A stretch of 64,000 nucleotides of DNA from Demequina silvatica (GTDB taxonomy: Bacteria > Actinomycetota > Actinomycetes > Actinomycetales > Demequinaceae), in the NCBI RefSeq assembly GCF_000971215.1, contig NZ_BBMA01000006.1, forward strand, positions 124,001 to 188,000. Reading direction: 5' to 3'. Shown one piece after another: positions 31,194 through 39,483 of this stretch. Position 1 is the stretch's first letter. Every line of letters starts with the position of its first letter. The position numbers were made by a program, and so were the translations under genes. Under the pieces are notes generated by a model. That model saw nothing but the letters and a program-made list of their open reading frames with translations, made no database searches and had not been told where the DNA came from.

Positions 31194-31639
31194 ATTCTTA
31201 TGCGCTCCGGGGGGGTCGGGCTCCGGGGTGGGGCGGGGGTGCGTGGGGGCCGGCGCCGCTCGGTTGATAAGCCGATGCCGAAGTCCTGCGACTTCTCTGC
31301 TCCGGGCTATCACCGGGGCGCGTGAGCGTGGGGTCGGCACCCTCGGCGCAGCGCGGAACCCCCACCCGATTCGCGCCACCCGAGCCCGTTCACTCCGACT
31401 CGCCATCTACCAGGTATGACGCCGCAGAGGGTCGAGCGGGGTCAGTGGAGATTCCTTGCCATGGCAAGCAACTCCAACTGGTCCCCGCCGCGCCAGCCGC
31501 CGAGCGCGCGCCCGGGTCGACCGCCACCATCGCCCACGGTTGATGGCGGCGGCGGCGCGAAACCGTCGCGATCGCCCACGGTCGACGCGCCACGCGCCAC
31601 GCGCCACGCGCCACGAGCCCACCAGCGCCCCGCCCCGCC
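31194..31639. other. 446-base non-coding region with several small palindromes
   Basis: No credible gene. Contents: a nested hairpin at 31261-31314 (outer arms GGTTGATAAGCC and GGGCTATCACC, inner GAAGTC-CTGC-GACTTC); the 14-bp perfect palindrome CTTGCCATGGCAAG at 31455-31468; a direct pair of ATCGCCCACGGT; and a 7-bp tandem repeat at 31587-31614. It lies between the terminator at 31193 and the end of the convergent L,D-transpeptidase gene. Confidence 0.6.
31587..31614. repeat. 7-bp tandem repeat, four copies
   Basis: GCGCCAC is repeated four times without interruption at 31587-31614, just downstream of the L,D-transpeptidase stop. It is a length-variable type of sequence with no evident function. 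Confidence 0.8.
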
Positions 31640-32425
31640 CTACTCCGCGTCGATGTACACCGGCGCCCCCAGCGGGATGCCGATCTTCTCCACCATCTTC
31701 GTGATGATCTTGTTCGGCACCCGGATGCACCCGTGAGAGATCGCTCTTCCGAACGAGTCCGGGTCATCCGTCCCGTGGATCCCGATGACCGCGTCGCCGC
31801 CGGCGAACTCGTCGAGCACGGGCGAGTACCCCGACAGCCCGTACGCGTACGGCCCGTAGGGCCCGCTCGGGTCCGGCGGCTGCAGCAGCTCGCGGATGTA
31901 GTAGGTGCCGCCGGGGGTGGGCAGCTCGTCGGTGCCGAGCCCGATCTCCGTGGTGAGCACCGCCTCGTTCCCGTCCCACACGGTGAGCTCGAAGTACTTG
32001 AGGTTGATCTCGATCGACATGGTGGTCGCGCTCACCGTCACGCGGTCCGCGGGGATCCACCCGGTGGACCCGTTGGGCCGCACCGGCAGGTACACCTCGA
32101 GCCACGACCCCTGGATCTGCTTCACCAGGAACACCAGCGGCGTCGCGTCCGGCACGGTGAGCACGTCCTCCGCGCGGATCACCTGCTGCTCCGCGCCGTC
32201 CGGCTCCGTCAGCACCGTCACGGACGTGCCGCGCACGGTCGCGACGTAGGACGGCTCGACCTCCTCGCTCGCCGAGGGCTCCGGCGACGGCGTGGGGCTC
32301 GCACTCACGCTCGCGACGGGCGCGGGGGTGGACGATGCGGGGGTCGCCGCAGGCTCCGAGGCGGGGGTGCACGCGGCGAGAGCCAGCGCGGTGACCACGG
32401 TGAACAGCGCGACGACGCGACGCAT
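31640..32425 (-). CDS. L,D-transpeptidase lipoprotein (YkuD domain)
   Basis: A 261-residue exported lipoprotein that would make 3-3 peptidoglycan cross-links or attach proteins to the wall. The lipobox is ALAAC near residue 19, followed by a Ser/Pro/Ala-rich linker and an SH3-like region (VRGTSVTVLTEPDG ... STGWIPADRV). The YkuD domain at about 130-259 has H217-GTDDPDSFGRAIS-HGC233-IR, with the catalytic cysteine, histidine and arginine in place. ATG 32425 is clear. It stands alone between a terminator on one side and non-coding DNA on the other. Confidence 0.92.
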   Translation of the reverse strand: MRRVVALFTVVTALALAACTPASEPAATPASSTPAPVASVSASPTPSPEPSASEEVEPSYVATVRGTSVTVLTEPDGAEQQVIRAEDVLTVPDATPLVFLVKQIQGSWLEVYLPVRPNGSTGWIPADRVTVSATTMSIEINLKYFELTVWDGNEAVLTTEIGLGTDELPTPGGTYYIRELLQPPDPSGPYGPYAYGLSGYSPVLDEFAGGDAVIGIHGTDDPDSFGRAISHGCIRVPNKIITKMVEKIGIPLGAPVYIDAE

Positions 32426-32465
32426 CGGACCTCCCTCAGACCCTAGGCGTCACCACACTACGACG

Positions 32466-32505
32466 CGGCCACCCGCCCTGGGTAGGTCCCCAGGGCGGGC
32501 GGCCG
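32466..32505 (-). terminator. Hairpin after the symporter gene
   Basis: CGGCC-A-CCCGCCCTGGG at 32466-32482 pairs with CCCAGGGCGGGCGGCCG ending at 32505. It lies 25 bases beyond the stop of the minus-strand symporter gene at 32531, with a GGACGATGCG copy (32507-32516) between the stop and the hairpin. Confidence 0.65.
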
Positions 32506-32530
32506 GCGCATCGTCCCTCGATACGGAAGG

Positions 32531-33847
32531 TCAGGCGCGCGCGAGCTCGCGCGCGACGGGTTCGCCCGGGTCCTCGCCGATGGCATCGGCGCGGCCCTTG
32601 TCGTCGCGCATGAGGAAGCTGGCGATGACGGTGACCGCGACGATCACCACGGACATGATGAGGTAGGCGTTCGCGAAGCCGATGGACTCGTAGGCCGCGC
32701 CGAACGGCAGCGAGAACGCCGCGACGCCGATTGATTTGGCGACTCCGAAGCCGAGCATGTAGGCCGTCGCGGAGATCTTCACGTCGAACATCCGGGTGAT
32801 GTACTTCATCACCGAGACGAGCATGAGCGGCATCTCGATGGCGGCGAGCAGGCGCCATGCGATGAGCGCCTCGGTGGTGGTGACCAGCGCGGAGCCGAGC
32901 ACGCGGACCACCAGGATCGCGGCGAAGAGCTGCAGGCCGCGCTTGGCGCCGATCTTGTTGACGAACCACGGGGCGACCAGCATGACCGCGGCCTCGGTGA
33001 AGATCTGGATGGTGACCACCTGCGAGAACAGGGTGACCGGGTCGCCGTGGTCGACGTGCTGCGCGAAGTACAGGGCGAACTGCTGGTCGAACACGTCGTA
33101 GAGCGCGGCGGTGCCGAACATCAGGACCACGAAGCCGACGAAGCTGCGGTCGGTGAAGAGGCGCTTGATGGTCTCCTTGGACACCTTGGTCGTGGAGGTG
33201 TCGCCGTCCTGGGCGCTGGCCCTCGCCTGCTCCGGGACCTTCGCGACGAACAGCAGGACGCCCAGCACGATCGCGCAGAACGACGCCGCCCACCAGATCG
33301 AGTCCGGGTTGACGTTCGCCCACATCCAGCCGGCGACCAGGGTGATGGTTCCACCGGCGATCGAGCCGAACAGGCGCGCGTGGCCGTACTCGAACTCGTT
33401 GGCGCGGGAGGCGCGCTCGTTGAAGGCCTCGACCACGGACACGCCGGCGAGGAGCACCAGTGCCATGAACATGCCGCCGACCACGGCGGCGCCCACCATG
33501 CTCCACTCCATCAGCGGCGGGAACACGAACGCGAAGAACGGGCCCACGGCCGCGCCGCAGAGGACTACGAAGGCGAAGAGGTTCTTCTTGAGGCCCAGGC
33601 GGTCCTGGAGGTAGCCGTACAGCGGCTGGAGGCACAGCGCCGTGATGGCCATCACGGTGTTGATGAGGCCGATGTTGCCCTCGCCCATCCCCTTCTCCGA
33701 CAGCCACAGGCCGTGGAAGGAGAAGAAGATCTGCCAGATGGCGAAGTAGAAGAAGTACAGGCCGCCGTAGTTCCAGAACACGCCGCGCCGGAGCGAGGAG
33801 CGCAGGGTGGAGGTGGGGGCGGTTGTCTCGAGAGCCTCGGCGCTCAT
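32531..33847 (-). CDS. LacY/CscB-type oligosaccharide:H+ symporter (MFS)
   Basis: A 438-residue membrane protein with 12 predicted helices. FWNYGGLYFFYFAIWQIFFS and FHGLWLSEKGMGEGNIGLIN resemble the N-terminal helices of LacY/RafB/CscB transporters, and the QPLYGYLQDRLGLKKNL loop is the MFS signature between helices 2 and 3. It should import a small oligosaccharide released by the coupled GH43 enzyme. Its ATG overlaps the GH43 stop (ATGA). A probable terminator follows. Confidence 0.85.
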   Translation of the reverse strand: MSAEALETTAPTSTLRSSLRRGVFWNYGGLYFFYFAIWQIFFSFHGLWLSEKGMGEGNIGLINTVMAITALCLQPLYGYLQDRLGLKKNLFAFVVLCGAAVGPFFAFVFPPLMEWSMVGAAVVGGMFMALVLLAGVSVVEAFNERASRANEFEYGHARLFGSIAGGTITLVAGWMWANVNPDSIWWAASFCAIVLGVLLFVAKVPEQARASAQDGDTSTTKVSKETIKRLFTDRSFVGFVVLMFGTAALYDVFDQQFALYFAQHVDHGDPVTLFSQVVTIQIFTEAAVMLVAPWFVNKIGAKRGLQLFAAILVVRVLGSALVTTTEALIAWRLLAAIEMPLMLVSVMKYITRMFDVKISATAYMLGFGVAKSIGVAAFSLPFGAAYESIGFANAYLIMSVVIVAVTVIASFLMRDDKGRADAIGEDPGEPVARELARA

Positions 33848-34863
33848 GCGGTCATTCCTTCGGGGGGAAGCACCTCGATCGAGGTGGGGGTGGGTCGTGA
33901 GTCCGGCTGGGGGGTACCCCAGACGGGCCTGCCGTCGGCGTCGAACGGCAGCACCTGCGCGCGGGCCTGACGGTTGGGCTCCCACAGGGGGTTGCCCACC
34001 AGCTCGGTGTAGGTGCGGGCGTGGTAGACCAGGACGGTGTCGCCGCCCTCGGTCTCCGTGAAGCTGTTGTGGCCGGGACCGTAGATCCCGTGCTCGGGGG
34101 CGGACGTGAGGACCGGCTCGGTCTCCTTGGTCCAGCTGGCGGGGTCGAGGAGGTCGCTGTCCGCGGCCGCGGTGAGGAGGCCCATCGCGTACTCGACGCC
34201 CGTGCCGGAGGCCGAGTAGGTGAGGTAGATCCGGCCGTCGCGCTGGAGGACGGAGGGGCCCTCATTAACCCAGAAGGTGACGGTCTCCCAGTCGAACTCG
34301 GGCTTGGTGAGCAGGGTGGCGGCCGTCGCCAGCGTCCAGGGGTTCTCCATGCGCGCGATGTAGAGGTTCGAGTGGCCCTTGACCTCGACGTCCTGCTGCG
34401 CCCACACCAGGTACTGGCTGCCGCCGTGCTCGAAGCTGGTGGCGTCGAGGGCGAAGGACTCCCAGCCGGTGTCGACCTGGCCCTTCTCATGCCACTCCCC
34501 CGTCATCGGGTCGGCGTCGAGGCACTCGAGCACGTAGATGCGGTGGTTGAAGGTGTCGTCGGAGTCGGGGGTGTCGAACGTGATGTCGGCGTTGGGGGCG
34601 GCCGCGTAGTAGAGGTACCAGGCGTTGTTCACGCGGTGAAGCTCGGGCGCCCAGATGAGGTGCGACTGCGGGCCCTCGTGATGCTTGGTCCAGATGGTGA
34701 CCTCGCGGGCGGCCTGCAGGTCCTCGAGGGAGGCGGCGCGACGGAGGACGATGCGGTCGTACAGCGGGTACGAACCCGTGAAGTAGTACTGGCCGTCATG
34801 GCGCAGGACGCACGGGTCCGCGCGCTGCAGGACGATCGGGTTCGGGATAGGCGCACTCGACAT
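33844..34863 (-). CDS. GH43-family glycosidase, copy 1
   Basis: A 339-residue five-bladed beta-propeller glycosidase without a signal peptide, so intracellular. Likely catalytic residues are D16 (RADPCVLRHDG, base), D140 (ALDATSF, pKa modulator) and E201 (VNEGPSVL, acid). Other family marks are IWAPELHRVNNAWYLYYAA and YGPGHNSFTE. GH43 members are mostly arabinofuranosidases or xylosidases acting on short oligosaccharides; linkage cannot be read here. ATG 34863 follows GAGGAG. A LacI-type half-site word lies just upstream (34882-34895). It is a close paralogue of the gene at 37485. Confidence 0.85.
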   Translation of the reverse strand: MSSAPIPNPIVLQRADPCVLRHDGQYYFTGSYPLYDRIVLRRAASLEDLQAAREVTIWTKHHEGPQSHLIWAPELHRVNNAWYLYYAAAPNADITFDTPDSDDTFNHRIYVLECLDADPMTGEWHEKGQVDTGWESFALDATSFEHGGSQYLVWAQQDVEVKGHSNLYIARMENPWTLATAATLLTKPEFDWETVTFWVNEGPSVLQRDGRIYLTYSASGTGVEYAMGLLTAAADSDLLDPASWTKETEPVLTSAPEHGIYGPGHNSFTETEGGDTVLVYHARTYTELVGNPLWEPNRQARAQVLPFDADGRPVWGTPQPDSRPTPTSIEVLPPEGMTA

Positions 34864-34881
34864 GGGGACTCCTCTGTGAAC

Positions 34882-34895
34882 GGTAACAGGGTACC
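34882..34895 (-). promoter_or_regulatory. Operator-like dyad before the GH43/symporter operon
   Basis: GGTA-ACAGGG-TACC at 34882-34895 is a short dyad. Read on the minus strand it contains TGTTACCG, the same half-site found twice upstream of the GH42 operon at 46988 and 47020. Control by the same LacI-family repressor is a reasonable guess. Confidence 0.45.
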
Positions 34896-35025
34896 TTTTT
34901 GTCGCACTCTGTGACCAATTCAGAATAGTTGGCCCTGTGCAACAATTATGGGACTTGGTGCCCAAATCGGACAGGTGGGGGTGTTGGGGTGGGGGTGCGC
35001 CTGCGCCGCAGGGCGGCCGCGCCGG

Positions 35026-35141
35026 GCGGGACACTCACCGTGCTTTTTGGCGAGCGTGTGTCTCGGGCGGGACAGCCGGCCGCATCCTTGCGGTCCCGCC
35101 CGACGCAGATGCCCCGAGAAAAGCATGGTGAGCGTCCCGCG
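35026..35141. repeat. Palindromic intergenic element, family D, full copy
   Basis: Outer arms GCGGGACACTCACCGTGCTT (from 35026) and the reverse complement of AAGCATGGTGAGCGTCCCGC (to 35140) enclose an inner hairpin, GGGCGGGAC pairing with GTCCCGCCC at about 35065-35101. The left half recurs at 13854-13906. It lies in the 389-base gap between the divergent GH43 and GntR genes. Confidence 0.65.
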
Positions 35142-35200
35142 ACAGAGAGGGGTGATGGGGGCGGCGCATGCAGAACCGCCTGCTGCTCCACATCTCATGC

Positions 35201-35217
35201 GATCCGGGATACGATCC
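35201..35217 (+). promoter_or_regulatory. Candidate operator upstream of the GntR gene
   Basis: GATCC at 35201 followed by GGAT-ACG-ATCC at 35207-35217 gives a short dyad with a repeated half-site, 36 bases before the TTG start. FCD-type GntR proteins bind compact dyads of this size, so autoregulation is possible. Confidence 0.35.
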
Positions 35218-35252
35218 GTGCCACGTGGTTTCGGACACTTGAGGAGGCAGCG

Positions 35253-35912
35253 TTGCCCGCCGAAAGCAAGGCTGACCAGGCGTATCGCATCCTGCGCGAG
35301 GGCCTCTCCCGTGGCGACTTCCTCCCGGGCCACCGCCTGGTGATTGATCAGCTGGTCCGCGCGCACGACATCAGCTCGGTGCCCTGGCGCGAGGCCATCA
35401 GACGCCTCGAGGCGGAGCGCTGGGTCGAGGTCATCCCGAACGCGGGCGCGGTGGTTCGCCCCGTGGGCGAGGACGAGCGCCGCAGCACCATGCGGATCCT
35501 CGCGCGGCTGGAGCCGCTGGCGATCGCGCTCGCAGCAGACCGCCTCACGCCGACCGACCTCGTACAGGCGCGAGAGCTCAACGCGGACGCCCGCCGCGCC
35601 CTCGCGGACTTCGATGCGCCGCGTCACGCGGCGCTCGTGCGCGAGTTGCGTGCGCTGCTGCGGTCCCACTGTCCCGACGCCCGCCTGGCCGAGATGGTCG
35701 ACGAGGAGGCGCTGCGCCTGGAGCTCGCGGATCGCATCGCACCCGCCCACGCGCCCGGGCGGGTGGCGGCCAGCTTCGACGAGCACACGGAGCTGCTGGA
35801 CCTCATCGTGGGTGACGCGTTACCGGTGCGCATCGAGGCCGTCGCGCGCGAGCACCTCGAACGCACCATCGAAGCGTTCGAGGCCGCGCGCCCGGCTACC
35901 GTGGCTCCGTGA
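35253..35912 (+). CDS. GntR-family regulator (FadR/FCD-like)
   Basis: A 219-residue transcription factor. The N-terminal winged helix (QAYRILREGLSRGDFLPGHR, DISSVPWREAIRRLEAERWV) is followed by a helical effector domain of FCD type. TTG 35253 is chosen because GAGGAGG lies seven bases upstream; the frame continues upstream through a repeat, which is not coding. It overlaps the next gene by GTGA, so the two are coupled. Given the GH43 genes on both sides, a role in sugar or sugar-acid use is possible but not shown. Confidence 0.85.
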   Translation: MPAESKADQAYRILREGLSRGDFLPGHRLVIDQLVRAHDISSVPWREAIRRLEAERWVEVIPNAGAVVRPVGEDERRSTMRILARLEPLAIALAADRLTPTDLVQARELNADARRALADFDAPRHAALVRELRALLRSHCPDARLAEMVDEEALRLELADRIAPAHAPGRVAASFDEHTELLDLIVGDALPVRIEAVAREHLERTIEAFEAARPATVAP

Positions 35913-37330
35913 GCCCTGACACTCCCGACGCTGCCGAGTTCCGCCGCCGCTTCGACGCCATCGTGGCGGGTCAGACCGGAGGCGACCTCAACGACCTCCT
36001 TGCGCAGATCCCCGTGAGCTTCGGGCCGCGGGGCGTTCCGCTCGACGAGGAGCGCCCCGAGCTCCGTCGCGTGCCGCTCGAGGAGCTCCACATCCTCACG
36101 CTGACGGTCGACATCGACGCCGCGCACCCGCGCATCTGGCGCCAGGTCGAGATCCTGTCCGACACGCCCCTCGCCGTCCTGCACGAGGTGCTCATGGACC
36201 TGTTCTCGTGGGCGGGCGGTCACCTCTGGCGCTTCGCGCTGGGCGGCGGCGTGTGGGACCACCATTCGCAGTTGTTCCTGTGCCCGTTCGACATCGCCGA
36301 CGGCGACACCGAGGGGACTCCCGCCGGAGACACCCGGCTCGACGAGGTCCTGCGGCAGCCCGGCGAGGTGCTCCGCTACATCTACGACTACGGTGACTCG
36401 TGGGAGATGACCATCCGCGTGGACGCGATGAGGCTCGCGGCCGACGGCGACCCCGTCGCTACGTGCATCGCCGGCGAACGCGCGGCCCCGCCGGAGGACT
36501 GCGGCGGCGTCCCCGCCCTCGACCACATCGCGGAGCTGGTCGAGAACCCGGAGGCGTTCGACGTCGACGAGGTCAACTCCATGATCGACGCTCAGCCCGC
36601 ACAGATGAAGATGGCCGGCGTGAACGACGCCGTGGCGGAGCTCGTCCTCGCGTACAAGGGCACTGCGCTGGGCAGCGACCTTGTCTCGCGCGCGTGGCAG
36701 AGCGCGCTGCCGGCGGCCGAGCCGACGCGCGAGCAGGCCGAGACGGCTCTCGCTCCGATCCTGTGGTTCCTGCGCCGCGCGGGCGATGGCCTCCCGCTCA
36801 CCGCTGCCGGCTACCTCAAGCCCGCCGTGCTCAAGGAGGCGGCCGCGATGCTGCCCGCACAGCGGGACCGGCCCTGGGCAGTCACGCGTGAGGTCGATGC
36901 GCACGACGTCCTGCACTTCCGTCTCGCCCTGCGTGACCTCGGGCTGCTGCGCAAGTACAAGGACCAGATCCGCGCGACCGCCGCTGGCACGCAGGGCCGT
37001 GACGATCCGGTTCAGCTCTGGCGCTACCTTGCGTCGCGACTCCGGCCCAAGGCCGAGCGCACGTTCGAGGCGCAGGCCTCGACGCTCGTCGTGCTCTACC
37101 TCGCGACCAACCCCGAGCCACGGGTGCCGTGGGACAACATCGCCGCGCTCCTCTCGGCGTGGGGTTGGCGACACCCGGACGGTCAGGCGATCGAGGGATA
37201 CGAGATCCCTGCGTACGTCCGCGGGTGGGAGGTCCTCCTCAACCTCGAACCGCGCGAAGCCAAGCGCGGCCTGGGCCCGCACCCGCTCTCACCCGTCGCC
37301 CAGGCCCTGGCGAGGTCCGCGCTGGGGTGA
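35909..37330 (+). CDS. pRiA4b ORF-3-like protein
   Basis: A 473-residue protein. Residues about 65-215 match the pRiA4b ORF-3 fold: TLTVDIDAAHPRIWRQVEIL, LFSWAGGHLWRF, YIYDYGDSWEMTI and a CIAGERAAPPEDCGGV block. The family was named after an Agrobacterium plasmid gene and has no known activity. The C-terminal 250 residues are helical and not recognised. The start GTG 35909 overlaps the GntR stop. A GGACGATGCG copy in reverse follows the stop at 37335. Confidence 0.8.
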   Translation: MSPDTPDAAEFRRRFDAIVAGQTGGDLNDLLAQIPVSFGPRGVPLDEERPELRRVPLEELHILTLTVDIDAAHPRIWRQVEILSDTPLAVLHEVLMDLFSWAGGHLWRFALGGGVWDHHSQLFLCPFDIADGDTEGTPAGDTRLDEVLRQPGEVLRYIYDYGDSWEMTIRVDAMRLAADGDPVATCIAGERAAPPEDCGGVPALDHIAELVENPEAFDVDEVNSMIDAQPAQMKMAGVNDAVAELVLAYKGTALGSDLVSRAWQSALPAAEPTREQAETALAPILWFLRRAGDGLPLTAAGYLKPAVLKEAAAMLPAQRDRPWAVTREVDAHDVLHFRLALRDLGLLRKYKDQIRATAAGTQGRDDPVQLWRYLASRLRPKAERTFEAQASTLVVLYLATNPEPRVPWDNIAALLSAWGWRHPDGQAIEGYEIPAYVRGWEVLLNLEPREAKRGLGPHPLSPVAQALARSALG

Positions 37331-37370
37331 CCCGCGCATCGTCCCGGCGCAGGAGCCTGCCCAGAGACCA

Positions 37371-37470
37371 CGCTCCACACGCGGAATGCGGATGAAGCGC
37401 TTCACCGCTGCAACTCGCGTCGTGTTCCTCGAGGAACGCGACGCGAGTTCCAGATCCCGTGTGAGAGCGG
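37371..37470. repeat. Long hairpin element between convergent genes, family E-like
   Basis: Outer words CGCTCCACACGCGG and CCCGTGTGAGAGCGG enclose a near-perfect hairpin at 37411-37450 (AACTCGCGTCG-T-GTTCC/GGAAC-G-CGACGCGAGTT). The start resembles elements E1 and E2 (GCTCCACACG). Position between converging genes suggests a bidirectional terminator. Confidence 0.65.
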
Positions 37471-37484
37471 TCGGTGCGGGAGTG

Positions 37485-38513
37485 TCAGGCCGGGGCGACC
37501 TGCGCGAGACCCTCTGGCGGCAGCACGTCCGTCGACGTGGGCGCGGGGCGCGACAACGGCACGGGCGTGCCCCAGACGGGCTCGCCCTCCGGAGAGAACG
37601 GCAGCACCTGCGCGCACGCCTGCCGGTTGGGCTCCCACAGCGGGTCGCCCACGATCTCCGTGTACGTGCGGGCGTGGTAGACCAGCACGGTCTCGCCGTC
37701 GGGGGTCTCCGTGAACGAGTTGTGGCCCGGGCCGTAGATGCCCACGGACGGGTCCGAGGTGAAGACCGGCTCCTGCGCCTTGGTCCAGGACGCGGGGTCG
37801 AGCAGGTCCGCGGACGCGTCCGCCACCAGCAGCCCCATCGCGTACTCGATGCCCGTGCCGGACGCCGAGTACGTGAGGTAGAGCCGCCCGTCCTTCTGGA
37901 GCACGGACGCGCCCTCGTTGACCCAGAACCGCACGATCTCCCAGTCGAGCTCCGGCTTGGTCAGCATCACCGCCGGGGTCGCGAGCGTCCACGGGTTCTC
38001 CATGCGCGCGATGTACAGGTTGGAGTTACCGCGGATCGCGAGGTCCTGCTGCGCCCACACCAGGTACTGCTCGCCGCCGAGCACGAACGACGTGGCGTCG
38101 AGCGCGAAGGACTCCCAGCCCGTGTCGACCTGGCCCTTCTCCGTCCAGGTGCCGGTCAGCGGGTCCTCGTCGAGGCACTCGAGGCAGTAGACGCGGTGGT
38201 TGAAGGTGGCCGCGGCGTCGGGCTCGTCGGGCGAGGGCGCGCCGTCGGGCGCCGCCGCGTAGTAGATGTACCAGGCGTTGTTCACGCGGTGGATCTCGGG
38301 GGCCCAGATGAGGCTCGACTGCGGGCCCTCCGCGTGCTTGGTCCAGATGGTGACCTCGGCGGCGGCCTGGAGGTCCTCGAGGCGCTCGGCGCGACGGAGG
38401 ACGATGCGGTCGTACAGAGGGTACGAACCTGTGAAGTAGTACTGGCCGTCGTGGCGCAGCACGCAGGGGTCCGCGCGCTGGAGCACGATCGGGTTCGGGA
38501 TGTCCGTGGGCAC
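37485..38513 (-). CDS. GH43-family glycosidase, copy 2
   Basis: A 342-residue intracellular paralogue of the enzyme at 33844 with matching catalytic positions (RADPCVLRHDG; ALDATSFVLGG; VNEGASVLQKDG) and the same IWAPEIHRVNNAWYIYYAA and YGPGHNSFTET blocks. GTG 38513 has GAGGAGG eight bases upstream. Unlike copy 1 it has no transporter behind it and a different operator-like dyad upstream (38548-38564). The two may therefore answer to different signals. Confidence 0.85.
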   Translation of the reverse strand: MPTDIPNPIVLQRADPCVLRHDGQYYFTGSYPLYDRIVLRRAERLEDLQAAAEVTIWTKHAEGPQSSLIWAPEIHRVNNAWYIYYAAAPDGAPSPDEPDAAATFNHRVYCLECLDEDPLTGTWTEKGQVDTGWESFALDATSFVLGGEQYLVWAQQDLAIRGNSNLYIARMENPWTLATPAVMLTKPELDWEIVRFWVNEGASVLQKDGRLYLTYSASGTGIEYAMGLLVADASADLLDPASWTKAQEPVFTSDPSVGIYGPGHNSFTETPDGETVLVYHARTYTEIVGDPLWEPNRQACAQVLPFSPEGEPVWGTPVPLSRPAPTSTDVLPPEGLAQVAPA

Positions 38514-38547
38514 GGATGGGCCTCCTCGTCGTTGAGACAGGGACTGA

Positions 38548-38564
38548 TTTGCAACGTTGTAAAC
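38548..38564 (-). promoter_or_regulatory. LacI-type operator-like dyad before GH43 copy 2
   Basis: TTTGCAACGTTGTAAAC is a near-perfect dyad centred on CG, AT-rich in this context and 35 bases upstream of GTG 38513. The AACGTT core is typical of LacI-family operators. It differs from the TGTTACCG word at the other sugar operons. Confidence 0.5.
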
Positions 38565-38619
38565 GAGTGTAGGGCACGGCGGGCGCACATGGGAACGGGC
38601 GCCGGCGTACCGTGAAGGT

Positions 38620-39288
38620 ATGGGCACGATGCGGCGGTCGCCGTACGCGGTCCTCCTGGCCGCGGCGATGCTCGCCGGGTGCACGTCCAGCCCCGAACCT
38701 GCGGTGACGCCGAGCGTGACGCCCGCGCCGACCGTCACCGTGACGGCCACGCCGTCGGCCCCGCCCTCGCCTACCGCGACCCCGAGCGCGTCCGCGAGCG
38801 CCACCGGCTCCCCCGCCTCGGACTGCGCGACGTTCGGGACCGAGGTGGCCGGCGCATCGTCCCCCGACTGGGCGTCCGACCTCGCGAGCGGCCTGTGGGG
38901 CGTGACCCAGCGCCTGGGCGTGCACGAGTGCTACGACCGGTGGGTGCTCGAGTTCGCGGGCGAAGGAGAGCCGGGGTGGCAGGTGACTCCGCGCGAGGCG
39001 CGCACGTTCCCGCAGGACGCGTCCGGCGAGGACCTCGCGCCGCCGCTCGCGGGGAGCGCGTCGCTCGAGATCCTGGTCGGCGCGTGGGTGGACGGCACGG
39101 CGATCGACCGGCCGGGCTATGACGGCCCGCGGACGCTCACCGGAAGCGGCGCGATCCGCGAAGCGCGGATGGTCGGGGCGTTCGAGGGCATCACCCAGGT
39201 GGGCCTCGGGCTGGATCAGGCGAGGCCCTACCGGGTGACGTGGCTCGAGGACCCGCCGCGGCTGGTGGTGGATGTCTACACCGGCTGA
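38620..39288 (+). CDS. AMIN-like-domain lipoprotein ending in YTG
   Basis: A 222-residue exported lipoprotein. The lipobox is LAGC near residue 21, followed by a Thr/Pro/Ser/Ala-rich linker of about 45 residues and a single domain of about 145 residues. The end (YRVTWLEDPPRLVVDVYTG) resembles actinobacterial AMIN-like domains, which usually finish at the VVDV strand. Two cysteines (DCATFG, HECYDRW) may pair. The final YTG matches other exported proteins in this window, though here it follows a beta-strand directly. Wall binding is inferred from the domain family. Confidence 0.7.
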   Translation: MGTMRRSPYAVLLAAAMLAGCTSSPEPAVTPSVTPAPTVTVTATPSAPPSPTATPSASASATGSPASDCATFGTEVAGASSPDWASDLASGLWGVTQRLGVHECYDRWVLEFAGEGEPGWQVTPREARTFPQDASGEDLAPPLAGSASLEILVGAWVDGTAIDRPGYDGPRTLTGSGAIREARMVGAFEGITQVGLGLDQARPYRVTWLEDPPRLVVDVYTG

Positions 39289-39380
39289 GCGCCGCGGCCG
39301 CGGTCCACAGCCGGCTTCCATCCGTCCCTGTGCCATGGCGACGCGCAGGCTCGCGAGGTGGGCGTGTCGGGGCGGGATGC

Positions 39381-39450
39381 GGAGTGCTCCCGCTTTTCAT
39401 GCACGAAGCCGCACACCTGTCGGTTCGCGCATAAAAAGCGAGAGCACCGC
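39381..39450. terminator. Imperfect hairpin between convergent genes
   Basis: GGAGTGCTCCCGCTTTTCAT at 39381-39400 pairs imperfectly with ATAAAAAGCGAGAGCACCGC at 39431-39450. It lies midway between the stop at 39288 and the convergent GH42 stop at 39484. T-rich and A-rich tracts on the two arms suit a bidirectional terminator. Confidence 0.55.
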
Positions 39451-39483
39451 GGATAGACCCGCGCGGCCCCGCGCGCGATGCAC

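Noticed and set aside
31416..31736. Plus-strand ORF starting with a Ser/Pro-rich sequence
   Set aside because: No ribosome site, low-complexity composition, and overlap with the end of the L,D-transpeptidase gene.
34746..38408. Copies at 34746 and 38399 as independent evidence for the 10-mer
   Set aside because: They lie at the same position of two GH43 paralogues and may be one event by descent; the case does not depend on them.
38620..39288. Treating the YTG end of the AMIN-like lipoprotein as full proof of the C-terminal tag
   Set aside because: Only the last three residues match; the longer V-[LI]-[DE] ... P-V pattern is missing, so it counts as a weaker case.
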